64,000 nt of DNA from AC-32 sp963704005 (GTDB taxonomy: Bacteria > Actinomycetota > Thermoleophilia > Gaiellales > Gaiellaceae), in assembly GCA_963704005.1 (NCBI GenBank), contig CAVPGJ010000001.1, positions 558,001-622,000 of the forward strand, given 5' to 3'. Both the position numbers and the translations under genes were made by a program. Of this stretch, positions 7,553 through 15,556 are shown one piece after another (the stretch's first letter is position 1; the number at the start of each line of letters is the position of its first letter). The notes beneath the pieces are model-generated. The model had not been told where the DNA came from and did no database searches. It saw nothing but the letters and a program-made list of their open reading frames with translations.

Positions 7553-9187
7553 GTGGCCCGGGAGCGATACGACGCGGTCGTGGTCGGCGCCGGCCACAAC
7601 GGCCTGGTCACGGCTTCGTACCTGGCGAAGGCGGGGCTACGGACGCTGGTTCTCGAGCGGCGGAGCCGGGCGGGCGGCCTTCTGGCTACCGAGGAGGTCG
7701 CGCCCGGTGTGCGTGCGCCGGTTGCGGCCGACTGCGTCGGAGGTCTCCGTGACGACGTCGTCCGTGACCTCGGGCTCGGCTCGCACGGCTTCCGCGCCAT
7801 CGAGCCGGAGGTGGCGGCCTTCGCCCCGTCCGCCGGCGGGCCCGGTGTCACGTTGTGGCGCGACCCGGTCCGGACGGCGACGGAGCTCCGGACGGGGACC
7901 CGGCCACGCGACGCCGAGGCGTTCGTCGCCTTCGACCGCAGGATCCGTTCGCTGGGCGCCTTCCTGGCCCGCGTCCAGGCGACCGAGCCGCCGGACCTCG
8001 CGTCTCCGTCGCTCGCGGACGCCACCGGAGGCGTCACGCTGTTGAACGCCCTGCGGCACCTCGGGAGGCAGCAGCTGCGCGAGGCGCTACGGGTGCTGCC
8101 GATGTCCGTCGCGGACCTCGTCGGCGAAGCCGTCGAGGACGAGGCGCTACGCGGCGTCCTCGGCGCCCGAGGCGTCCGCTACGCGGCCATGGGCCCCCGC
8201 TCGGCGGGGACGGCGCTCAACTTCCTGTGGGACTCGGCCTCGGGAGGAGGAGCGGCGGGCCGCACGGTCTTCGCGCGCGGCGGGCCGGACTCCCTGGTCG
8301 AGGCGCTCGTCGCCGCTTCGCGAAGCAACGGCGCGACGATTCGCTCCGACGCCGACGTCGCGGCCATCCGAACCGGGCGAGGCGCTGTCGAAGGGGTCGC
8401 TCTCGCGAACGGCGAGGAGATCGACGCGCCGATCGTTGTGTCGAACGCCGATCCCAAGCAGACCCTTCTACGCCTCGTCGACCCGGCCGAGGTCGGCCCG
8501 ACTCTGGGCTGGCGAGTCGAGCACATTCGCACGCCTGGCGTGGTGGCGAAGGTGACCCTCGTCCTGGAGGGCCTGCCGCCGATCGGCGGCGTCGACCGCG
8601 AGCGCCTGCAGGGGCGGATCGTCGTCGCACCGAGCCTCGACGACCTCGAGCGGGCATTCGACGACTCGAAGTACGGCCGGATCTCCGAGCACCCGTATCT
8701 CGAAGCGACGATCCCCACCCTCTCCGACCCCTCGCTCGCCCCTGAAGGGACCCACGTCATTACCGCGCTGTTCCAGTACGCGCCACGGCGCCTCCGTGAC
8801 GCGGACTGGGACGAGGAAGCGCGCGATCGTGTAGCTGAGGGGGCCGTGCGCACGCTCGAGGTCTATGCACCGGGTATCGCGGACAGGATCGTCGCTCGCC
8901 ACGTCGTCACGCCGGCCGACCTGGAGCGAGAGTACGGGCTCAGCGGTGGGCACCCGATGCACGGCGAGCACGCCCTCGACCAGGTCTTCGCCTGGCGGCC
9001 CCTCCTCGGCCATGCTCGCTACCGGCTTGACGGGATTCGCGGCCTCTACATGTGTGGGGCGGGGACACACCCCGGGGGCGGGGTCACCGGCGGCCCCGGG
9101 AGGAACGCAGCCCGGGCCATCCTGGCCGACGCCCGGCGAGGTCGACGCCGCAGCACGAGAAGTCGGGCACGCGGCGCGGACGCGTAG
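7553..9187 (+). CDS. FAD-dependent oxidoreductase, phytoene dehydrogenase/PYROXD2-like (2)
   Basis: The 544-aa product is a diverged paralogue of the preceding gene: it has GAGHNGLVTASYLAKAG at the N terminus, LERRSRAGGLLATEE next, and CGAGTHPGGGVTGGPGRNA near the C terminus. GTG 7553 lies 2 bp after the previous stop and is the only start that keeps the complete Rossmann motif without extending into the upstream gene. The C-terminal tail is Arg-rich and poorly conserved. The tandem pair may form a hetero-oligomer or act in sequence; the order next to divergent GcvT-like genes suggests oxidation of a methylated substrate with transfer of the carbon to THF (inference). Confidence 0.85.
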   Translation: MARERYDAVVVGAGHNGLVTASYLAKAGLRTLVLERRSRAGGLLATEEVAPGVRAPVAADCVGGLRDDVVRDLGLGSHGFRAIEPEVAAFAPSAGGPGVTLWRDPVRTATELRTGTRPRDAEAFVAFDRRIRSLGAFLARVQATEPPDLASPSLADATGGVTLLNALRHLGRQQLREALRVLPMSVADLVGEAVEDEALRGVLGARGVRYAAMGPRSAGTALNFLWDSASGGGAAGRTVFARGGPDSLVEALVAASRSNGATIRSDADVAAIRTGRGAVEGVALANGEEIDAPIVVSNADPKQTLLRLVDPAEVGPTLGWRVEHIRTPGVVAKVTLVLEGLPPIGGVDRERLQGRIVVAPSLDDLERAFDDSKYGRISEHPYLEATIPTLSDPSLAPEGTHVITALFQYAPRRLRDADWDEEARDRVAEGAVRTLEVYAPGIADRIVARHVVTPADLEREYGLSGGHPMHGEHALDQVFAWRPLLGHARYRLDGIRGLYMCGAGTHPGGGVTGGPGRNAARAILADARRGRRRSTRSRARGADA

Positions 9188-9283
9188 CGGGCGTGCGGAC
9201 CAAGCACGCGATGGGGATGATGGCCCACTTCGAGGTTCGTCCCCTGATCGTGTAACGCCGGCCCCGTCGTGGGACTCTTCGCA

Positions 9284-9321
9284 CGACAGCAGCACGGCTG
9301 CCGCAGGAGTACCTGCTGTCG
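9284..9321 (+). terminator. Hairpin between convergent genes
   Basis: CGACAGCAG (9284-9292) pairs with CTGCTGTCG (9313-9321), a perfect 9-bp stem around a 20-nt loop that can itself fold. It lies between the stops of the plus-strand flavoprotein and the minus-strand glycosyltransferase. There is no T run on either side, so termination by it is uncertain. Confidence 0.35.
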
Positions 9322-9361
9322 ATCGTCAGGCTCTGAGCTCGCGCAAGGTTTCCGGCCGCGG

Positions 9362-11104
9362 CTAGGCGACGCGGACGGCGATCAGGCGCCCGTCGGGGGT
9401 GACCTCGTCGGTGCGGGCCTCCGGGTAGCGCGCCGTGAAGCGCCTGCGGGCCTGCGACCAGAGGTCGGACTGCATGAAGACCACGAAGGGCGGCGACGCG
9501 TTGAAGCGGGGAAGAGCGGCGGGCGCGATCACGCCGCCAACCTGGGCGTCGCTACGGGCGAAGATGCGGATCCGCTCCTGCCAGATCGACGGCGTTCCCC
9601 AGACGTAGTAGTTCCAGCTGCCCTGGTCGGCGGCGACGTAGAAGCGCTCGTTCGCGGGCGCGTCGTGGCGCTGGACGTAGCGGCCGGTGCCGCCGATGTC
9701 GTCCCCGTGGAAGCGACCCGCGTGGACGAAGTCCCAGCCCATGACGCCGTTCCAGCTCCCGATCGCCAGCAGGGCCGCCACGGCCAGCGCGGCAGGCGCG
9801 GCAACATGGGCCCGCTCCGCTCGAGCCGCGAGGAAGCGCAGCGCCACGGTCACGAGGTAGGCGACGAACGGCAGGATCACGAGCATGCGCGGGTAGTCCG
9901 GCGCCTGGCCGACCACGAACGCGAAGGCGAGCCAGAGCACCAGGAAGCCGACGAGCGGGAAGAAGGCGAGCGGATCGTCACGGTGGCGCACCGCCGCGAC
10001 GAGCACGACGAGAGCGCCGAGCCAGAGCAGCGCCCCGGTCAGCGGGTCGACGATCCCGTGCCCGAAGTTCGGGTAGATGTAGGCGTGGTCGACGCGATCG
10101 GTGTTGAAGGCGGTCAGGCCGTTGACGATGTTGCGCTCGATGCCCTGAGCGACGCTGTGCGCACCGACCCAGTGCTCCTGCAGCTTGCGCCCTTGCGGGT
10201 AGACCAGCAACGCCTCGCGCTGGTGCGCGGTCAGGTAGCCGGGCGCCTTCGCGTACGCGATCAGGTAGGGCGTCGCGACCAGCGCGAAGCCGCCGCTCGC
10301 GATCGCGCCGAGCCTGCCGATGCGCCCGAGCCCGAGCTCGTCGCGCCGCGCCAGCGCCAGCATCGCGAGGAAGGCCAGCCAGAGCGGGAAGATCATCCGT
10401 CCGGGAAAGTGGACGTAGAAGCCGAGCGCTGCGGTGACGCCGCCGGCGAAGGTTGCGAGCGGGTTGTCCTTGCGCAGGCCGAGCAGGAGAAGCGCCAGCG
10501 CGACGACCTCGACGAGCACGACCGTGTTCTCGCGCATGGCCATCCGGCTGATCATCAGGAAGGCGTGGTTGACGCCGAGGAGCGCCGAGGCGAGCAGCGC
10601 CCACGGCAGCACCAGGAGCTGGCGGAAGAAGGCGTACGAGAGCGCGACGGTCAGCAGCCCCGTGAGCGCGTGGAGCAGGCGCATGTGCCCGAGGTCGACC
10701 CCGCCGAGCAGGTTTCCCAGCTTCCCCCAGAGGACGAAGAGTGCGATGGGGTGCCCGAAGTAGGTGCTGAGGCCGAAGAGGTCGGCGTGGTGGGCGCTCG
10801 CCGACTGTTTGGCGAAGCTCATGATTGCGACCTCGTCCGAGTTGACCTGCACCGGGACGGTGTCGAGGTGGAGCAGGTAGAGCGGGGCAAAGCCGAGCAG
10901 CAGGACGAACGGGGCTGCGGCGTCGCGGCCGGACGGCATCCCGATCGGCCCGCCGCGCCCGGCGAGCCCCGCGGCGACGAGCACGAGAGCCGCCGGCCAG
11001 AGCCCGATCACAACTGTCGAGTAGCCGGCCGCGCCGTACAGCCCGACCGACGCGACGCCGAGCGCAGCTCCGAGGAACACCAGGCTCGTCCGGATACCCG
11101 TCAT
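9362..11104 (-). CDS. Polytopic membrane glycosyltransferase (GT39/GT83, ArnT/PMT-like)
   Basis: The 580-aa protein has roughly 11-13 hydrophobic helices and a C-terminal soluble domain (about residues 450-580). The first large loop has VNSDEVAIM; an acidic pair at this place is the hallmark of polyprenyl-phosphate-sugar-dependent transferases such as ArnT, PMT and mycobacterial mannosyltransferases. These enzymes transfer a sugar from a lipid-phosphate donor on the outer face of the membrane to lipid, protein or polysaccharide. Donor and acceptor cannot be inferred. It diverges from the peroxiredoxin gene with a 105-bp gap. Its presence near threonine-rich collagen-like proteins may matter but is not evidence of a link. 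Confidence 0.8.
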   Translation of the reverse strand: MTGIRTSLVFLGAALGVASVGLYGAAGYSTVVIGLWPAALVLVAAGLAGRGGPIGMPSGRDAAAPFVLLLGFAPLYLLHLDTVPVQVNSDEVAIMSFAKQSASAHHADLFGLSTYFGHPIALFVLWGKLGNLLGGVDLGHMRLLHALTGLLTVALSYAFFRQLLVLPWALLASALLGVNHAFLMISRMAMRENTVVLVEVVALALLLLGLRKDNPLATFAGGVTAALGFYVHFPGRMIFPLWLAFLAMLALARRDELGLGRIGRLGAIASGGFALVATPYLIAYAKAPGYLTAHQREALLVYPQGRKLQEHWVGAHSVAQGIERNIVNGLTAFNTDRVDHAYIYPNFGHGIVDPLTGALLWLGALVVLVAAVRHRDDPLAFFPLVGFLVLWLAFAFVVGQAPDYPRMLVILPFVAYLVTVALRFLAARAERAHVAAPAALAVAALLAIGSWNGVMGWDFVHAGRFHGDDIGGTGRYVQRHDAPANERFYVAADQGSWNYYVWGTPSIWQERIRIFARSDAQVGGVIAPAALPRFNASPPFVVFMQSDLWSQARRRFTARYPEARTDEVTPDGRLIAVRVA

Positions 11105-11209
11105 CCCTCCGACGGATTATCGCGGCCGTGGCGGACTCGGGAAGCTCTGGAGCGCCGCGGTCGTTTCCTGAGAGAATCGCGCGTCACCGAGTCACAAGGA
11201 GGGGAGACG

Positions 11210-11866
11210 ATGGCTCTGAAGATCGGAGACACCGCGCCTGACTTCCAGGCGCAGACCACCGAAGGCCAAATCAGCTTCCACGACTGGATCGGCGACTCCT
11301 GGGCGGTGCTGTTCTCGCACCCGAAGGACTTCACGCCGGTCTGCACGACGGAGCTCGGCTACATGGCGAAGATCAAGCCGGAGTTCGACAAGCGCAACGT
11401 CAAGGTGATCGGCCTGTCGGTCGACTCGACGGGCGACCACGAGGGCTGGGCGAAGGACATCGCCGAGACGCAGGGGGAGGCGCCGAACTACCCGATCATC
11501 GGCGACTCGGACTTCCAGGTCTCGAAGCTCTACGACATGCTGCCCGGCGACGTCTCGGGCGAGGCGGCCGACCGCACGGCAGCCGAGAACCAGACGGTGC
11601 GGAACGTGTTCGTGATCGGGCCGGACAAGAAGATCAAGCTGGTGCTTGTCTACCCGATGACGACCGGCCGCAACTTCGACGAGGTGCTGCGCGTGATCGA
11701 CTCGCTGCAGCTGACGGCCCACCACAAGGTGGCGACGCCGGTCAACTGGAAGCAGGGCGAAGACGTGATCATCGCCGGCTCGGTGTCGGACGACGACGCG
11801 AAGGAGATCTTCGGCGACTGGGAGGCTCCGAAGCCCTACATCCGGATCGTGCCGCAGCCGAACTGA
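11210..11866 (+). CDS. 1-Cys peroxiredoxin (Prx6-type)
   Basis: This 218-aa thioredoxin-fold enzyme reduces peroxides. The peroxidatic cysteine is in PKDFTPVCTTE (residue about 45) and is the only Cys in the protein, so it is a 1-Cys peroxiredoxin. The long C-terminal extension with HHKVATPVNWKQG is typical of the Prx6 subfamily. ATG 11210 is preceded by a strong Shine-Dalgarno, AAGGAGGGG, at 11197-11204, unlike the many apparently leaderless genes here. The physiological reductant of 1-Cys enzymes varies and cannot be inferred. Confidence 0.94.
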   Translation: MALKIGDTAPDFQAQTTEGQISFHDWIGDSWAVLFSHPKDFTPVCTTELGYMAKIKPEFDKRNVKVIGLSVDSTGDHEGWAKDIAETQGEAPNYPIIGDSDFQVSKLYDMLPGDVSGEAADRTAAENQTVRNVFVIGPDKKIKLVLVYPMTTGRNFDEVLRVIDSLQLTAHHKVATPVNWKQGEDVIIAGSVSDDDAKEIFGDWEAPKPYIRIVPQPN

Positions 11867-11978
11867 GCGCGCCGAAATCGAACGCCGGCGCCGGCGTAAG
11901 GGGCGAGCACCTCGAGCCCGGCGACTCCGCCATGGCGACGACGAGCAAGGGTACGGCTACTAGCGTCGACCGGCCTCG

Positions 11979-11984
11979 TACACT
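11979..11984 (+). promoter_or_regulatory. TACACT -10-like hexamer, leaderless start at 11992
   Basis: TACACT followed by 7 nt and ATG, with near-identical surroundings to the hexamer at 585-590. It supports ATG 11992 rather than the in-frame ATG at 11932. Confidence 0.5.
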
Positions 11985-11991
11985 GCGGGCG

Positions 11992-12516
11992 ATGGACGGC
12001 CGCTCGCAGCTCGACGTGAGGCCGGCCGCGGAGCCGGACGTCCCGCAGGGGCGGATCGACGGCGTCGAGCTCGCCCGGGTCACGCCGTACGTCGATCACC
12101 GCGGCGCGCTTACCGAGGTCGTCAACTTCGATCACCCGTTCTGGCGCGACGAGGTCGTCTACGCCTACTGCTTCACGATCCTGCCCGGGCGCATCAAGGG
12201 CTGGGGGATGCACAAGCTGCAGAGCGACCGCTACTTCCTCGTGCGAGGCTCGGTGCGGACCGTGCTCTACGACGGGCGGGCCGAGTCGCCGACCTTCGGC
12301 GCCTTCGAGAGCCACAGCCTGACGGCTGCGAGCTCCGGGTTGCTGCTGATCCCGCCGGGTGTCTGGCACGCGAGCCAGAACTGGGGCGACGACGAGGCGG
12401 CGATCATGAACTTCCCGACGCGGCCGTTCGACCGCGAGAGCCCGGACAAGTACCGGCTCGACCCGCACTCGGACGAGATCCCGTTCGACTGGTCGCGGCC
12501 CGACGGCACAGGCTAG
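11992..12516 (+). CDS. RmlC-like cupin (dTDP-4-dehydrorhamnose 3,5-epimerase-related)
   Basis: The 174-aa protein resembles the RmlC cupin family: a single beta-barrel domain with YVDHRGALTEV, LPGRIKGWGMHKLQSDRYF and LLLIPPGVWHASQNWG. True RmlC epimerises dTDP-4-keto-6-deoxyglucose with a His/Asp pair. Here the barrel histidines are at GWGMHK and VWHAS, but the flanking sequences differ from classic RmlC, and no other rml genes are nearby, so it may be a sugar-nucleotide epimerase of other specificity or a non-catalytic cupin. The first 20 codons of the longer frame (11932-11991) look non-coding. Confidence 0.75.
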   Translation: MDGRSQLDVRPAAEPDVPQGRIDGVELARVTPYVDHRGALTEVVNFDHPFWRDEVVYAYCFTILPGRIKGWGMHKLQSDRYFLVRGSVRTVLYDGRAESPTFGAFESHSLTAASSGLLLIPPGVWHASQNWGDDEAAIMNFPTRPFDRESPDKYRLDPHSDEIPFDWSRPDGTG

Positions 12517-12758
12517 GTCGTCAAGCCGTCCTAGGCCAGGCCGGACCAAAAGTTCACCGAGCCGGGTGCGCTTTCGTCCCCCGTCCCCACTGACCTTCGG
12601 CTTCCGCCTAGTGCCCTCAGAGACGGCTTCGACCTACTCGCGTCCCGTGCTCGGTGCAGGCGGGAAACTAGAGCCTTGAAGGACCGAGCGCAAGAGGTCC
12701 GAGAAGGCGAAGTTCGGAAAGTGCGGATGTTTTTTTTGACGGGCCCAGATCGCCCGGC

Positions 12759-13112
12759 TCAGGCGCTCAGCTCTCGGAGGAACGCGCCGCCTCCGATCAG
12801 GCGCTCAGCTCCCGCGCCCGCCGCCTCGCGCAGCGCCCGGTCGGAGGTGACGAGCCACGCGCCGGGGTAGCCGGCCGCCTCGCGGGTCAGCCAGTCGTCT
12901 GCGCTCTCCGCGCCGGAGCCGACGAGGAGCGTGCGGTCGTCGAGGCGCTGCGTGCCGGTCACGCCGCCCGGTGCCTCGCCGTCGAAGACGAGCACGAGCT
13001 CGTGATCGTGCCGCTCCGCCCAGTCGAGCGCTCGCCGGACGAGCTCGCGCTCGGGGACGTTCGGCCACTGCGAGCGCAGGACGTTCCGCGCGTCAATCAG
13101 GACGGTGGCCAC
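12759..13112 (-). CDS. NYN/PIN-like domain protein (putative RNase)
   Basis: This 117-aa protein is a single NYN domain: it starts VLIDARNVLRSQWPN, has LVLVFDGE near residue 45 and ends the fold with AWLVTSDRALREAA. The acidic residues in LIDARN, DDWLT and TSDRAL match the metal-binding site of PIN-like nucleases such as the YacP/Rae1 group. The GTG start at 13112 is 2 bp after the trpA stop, so the gene is the last member of the trp operon. Its role in that context is unknown; RNA decay or simple hitch-hiking are both possible. Confidence 0.75.
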   Translation of the reverse strand: MATVLIDARNVLRSQWPNVPERELVRRALDWAERHDHELVLVFDGEAPGGVTGTQRLDDRTLLVGSGAESADDWLTREAAGYPGAWLVTSDRALREAAGAGAERLIGGGAFLRELSA

Positions 13113-13114
13113 GG

Positions 13115-13831
13115 TCAGGCCGGCAGCGCGGCCAGGTCGAGCGCGTCGCGGAGGCTCTGAACGTAGTCCCCAAGCGCTCTTGCGCCCTTCTCGGCGACCT
13201 CGAGGGCGCTCGTTCCGACGACGATCCCGTCGGCGAGCTCTGCCGCCGCGCGCGCCTGCTCGGGCGTCGAGATGCCGAAGCCGGCGTAGAGCGGTAGGGC
13301 GGTGGCGCGGCGGGCGCGCTCGACCAGGCCCGCAAGCGTGGGGGAGAGCTCATCCCGCGCGCCGGTCGTGCCGGTCACGGTCACGAGGTAGAGCCAGCCG
13401 TCGGTTCCGGCGGCCGCGAGACGGATCCGCTCGTTGGTCGAGGTCGGCGCGACGAGCTGGATGCGCCGCAGATCGGGCCGTTCGCCCGCGGGGAGGTCGG
13501 CGACGATCAGGCTCGTCGCCCCGGCCGCGCGCGCGTCCTCGGCGAAGCGCTCCCAGCCATACGCCTCGAGCAGCGACGCGTAGGTCATCGGCACGAGCCC
13601 GGTCTCGGGGAGCCGCTCACGGGTCTCGGCGAGGAGCTCGAGGCACGCGCCCGTGCGCATGCCCTGCGCGAGGGCCCGCTCGGCCGCGCGGCGGATGACC
13701 GGCCCGTCCGCGAGCGGGTCGGAGAAGGGGAAGCCGAGCTCGACCAGATCGGCGCCCGCGGCGACGGCGGCCTCGGCCAGCTTCGGCGTCTCCGGGCCGC
13801 TCATCAGGTAGACGACGAGCGTCTTCCTCAC
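13115..13831 (-). CDS. trpA: Tryptophan synthase alpha subunit
   Basis: TrpA cleaves indole-3-glycerol phosphate to indole and glyceraldehyde-3-phosphate, and passes indole to TrpB. The catalytic glutamate and aspartate are in LVELGFPFSDPLADGP, and the phosphate site is represented by GFGISTPEQA. At 238 aa it is shorter than usual (about 260-270): the GTG start at 13831, fixed by a GTGA overlap with the methyltransferase stop, removes the usual first helix, and the segment after VVYLMSG is also shortened. An upstream extension to 13870 runs inside the preceding gene and has no family similarity. Confidence 0.92.
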   Translation of the reverse strand: MRKTLVVYLMSGPETPKLAEAAVAAGADLVELGFPFSDPLADGPVIRRAAERALAQGMRTGACLELLAETRERLPETGLVPMTYASLLEAYGWERFAEDARAAGATSLIVADLPAGERPDLRRIQLVAPTSTNERIRLAAAGTDGWLYLVTVTGTTGARDELSPTLAGLVERARRATALPLYAGFGISTPEQARAAAELADGIVVGTSALEVAEKGARALGDYVQSLRDALDLAALPA

Positions 13832-14643
13832 GCAGGCCTCCGGAGGACGGCGAGGATGTGCTGGCCGCACGACAGCGCCCCGGGCTCGCCAGCGAGCTGG
13901 AGCTCGATCCTCGACAGGAATGCGCGCAGCTCGGGCTCCTCCGGCTGCTCGGCCGGGAGCAGGCCGGCCGCCGACGCGGCGACCACCTCTCCGTGCCGCG
14001 AGAGCAGGGCCTCGAGTTCGCTCCAGCGGAAGAGCTTCATCGCCAGGTGCCCGTAGTCCGGCTCCTCGGGGAGGAGGCCGGTGCGCAGGATCTCCTCCTG
14101 CCTCGCGACGCCGTCGCGGCGGGCGAGGTCGAGCAGGATCGGAAGGAAGTGGACGACCGTGCCGACGAGGGACATGACAGAGAGGAGGACGAGGCCACCC
14201 GGCCTAGTCACGCGGACGAGCTCGGCGACGCCCTCCTCCGCGCGGTCGACCACGTAGCTGAGCGGGCCGCCGAAGCAGACGGTCGCGTCGAAGGCCCCGT
14301 CGTCCCAGCGCGAGAGGTCGAGAACGTCCGCCACGGCTCGCTCGAGGATCCGCTCCTCGAGGCCGGCGGCGGCGACCTGCTTCCGGTTCAGCTCGAGCTG
14401 GCCAGGCGAGAGGTCGGCGACCGCGACGTCGGCGCCGAGGCCGGCCAGCTCGATCGTGAAGCGCCCCGGGCCGGCTCCCACGTCGAGAACGCGGTCGCCC
14501 GCGCGCACGAAGCGGCGCAGGTGCTCGAGGTGGACGTCGAGGCTGGGCGCGGGCGTGCGCCCGTCCTCGAACCGCGTCCACTCGCTCTCCCCGTACTCGT
14601 CGAAGAACGAGGCGGCCCGCTCAGGCTCCCAGGAGAGGGTCAC
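13828..14643 (-). CDS. Class I SAM-dependent methyltransferase inside the trp operon
   Basis: The 271-aa product has a standard Rossmann methyltransferase core: motif I VLDVGAGPGRFTIELA near residue 52, an acidic loop VAVADLSPG, motif IV-like ATVCFGGPLSYV, and RPGGLVLLSVMS. GTG 14643 overlaps the acetamidase stop and its own stop overlaps the trpA start, both as GTGA, so it is embedded in the operon between trpB and trpA. The substrate is unknown. Small-molecule methylation is likelier than RNA or protein methylation by general resemblance, but this is weak inference. Confidence 0.85.
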   Translation of the reverse strand: MTLSWEPERAASFFDEYGESEWTRFEDGRTPAPSLDVHLEHLRRFVRAGDRVLDVGAGPGRFTIELAGLGADVAVADLSPGQLELNRKQVAAAGLEERILERAVADVLDLSRWDDGAFDATVCFGGPLSYVVDRAEEGVAELVRVTRPGGLVLLSVMSLVGTVVHFLPILLDLARRDGVARQEEILRTGLLPEEPDYGHLAMKLFRWSELEALLSRHGEVVAASAAGLLPAEQPEEPELRAFLSRIELQLAGEPGALSCGQHILAVLRRPA

Positions 14644-15556
14644 AGCCGGGCGAGGAGCGCCTTCTCCACCTTCGCGACCATCGTGTAGGCGGGGTCGAAG
14701 ACGTTGCCGACGTCGTAGCGGATGCACTGGCCGAGCAGCGCCGAGCCGGCGCGGTAGTCGAGGCCGTAGTCGTCTCGCAGCAGCTTCAGGAGCTCCGTCG
14801 TCGCGTGCTGGACCGCCTGGTCGAGCGGGCGGGCGTTGCCGACCGCCATCACGAACGTCTCGTCCTCGGCGCGCGGCCAGCAGATCGTCTTGCCCTTCAG
14901 CACCTCCACCGAGAGCTCGACGTCCATCGAGACCTCGATTCCGGTGCCGACGATCTCGCCGTCGCCCTGGAGCGCGTGGCCGTCGCCGACGTGCAGAAGC
15001 GCGCCCTCGGCGAAGACGGGAAGGTCGACGGTGACCCCCTCGCGGAAGCCGCGGTAGTCCATGTTCCCGCCGTGCTCGCCCGAGGTCGCGCAGGAGATCG
15101 CCTGGCGTTGCCGCGGCGCGACGCCGAAGCAGCCGAGCATCGGGTCGAGCGCCAGCTCGCCGAGCGACTCGAGCCCCGGCGGCGGGTCTTCCAGGCGGGC
15201 GGTGCCGCGCTCGAGGTCGAGCGTCCACCAGTCCTCGCTGTCGCGCGCGCCGAGCTCCGGGACGAAGCCGGGCTCGACGACGTTCGGCGCGAGCACGCCG
15301 CCGGTCACCCCGCGCGTGCGGTTCGGGCCGGATGCGGTCGAAGCGCACCCGGAGGGTGTCGCCCGCGCTCGGCGCCTTCGACGTAGAACGGCCCGGTCTG
15401 CGGGTTGCCGCCGTCGGCGATGTCGTTGCCGTGCCGGTCGTAGCCGCCGGAGTCGACCGTCCAGGTGCGGATGACGTCGCCGCTCGCGACACGGAGGACG
15501 GGCTCGTGCGAGCCGATCGTCGTGTGGAAGTGCGTGGGCTCGAACTCATGGATCAC
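14640..15556 (-). CDS. Acetamidase/formamidase family protein, two frameshifts
   Basis: The FmdA/AmdA-type product reads through three frames. The first part (VIHEFEPTHFHTTIGSHEP, ending PFYVEGAE) is followed by GDTLRVRFDRIRP in a second frame, and VTGGVLAPNVVEPGF to the end in a third. Removing one G near 15363 and one G near 15332 restores a continuous 304-aa protein with the family motif SGEHGGNMD. The enzymes hydrolyse formamide or short amides to ammonia and acid. The GTG start at 15556 overlaps the trpB stop in GTGA, and its stop overlaps the methyltransferase start. The clean coupling at both ends argues that the shifts are sequence errors, not decay. Confidence 0.75.

Noticed and set aside
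9193..9255. A 20-codon frame after the second flavoprotein, ending MMAHFEVRPLIV
   Set aside because: Too short, no ribosome site and no recognisable similarity; it may be a remnant but nothing supports it.
12517..12758. A gene, terminator or ncRNA in the gap after the cupin gene (T8 run at 12730-12737)
   Set aside because: No frame here has a plausible product, and I could not find a stable stem directly before the T run on either strand.
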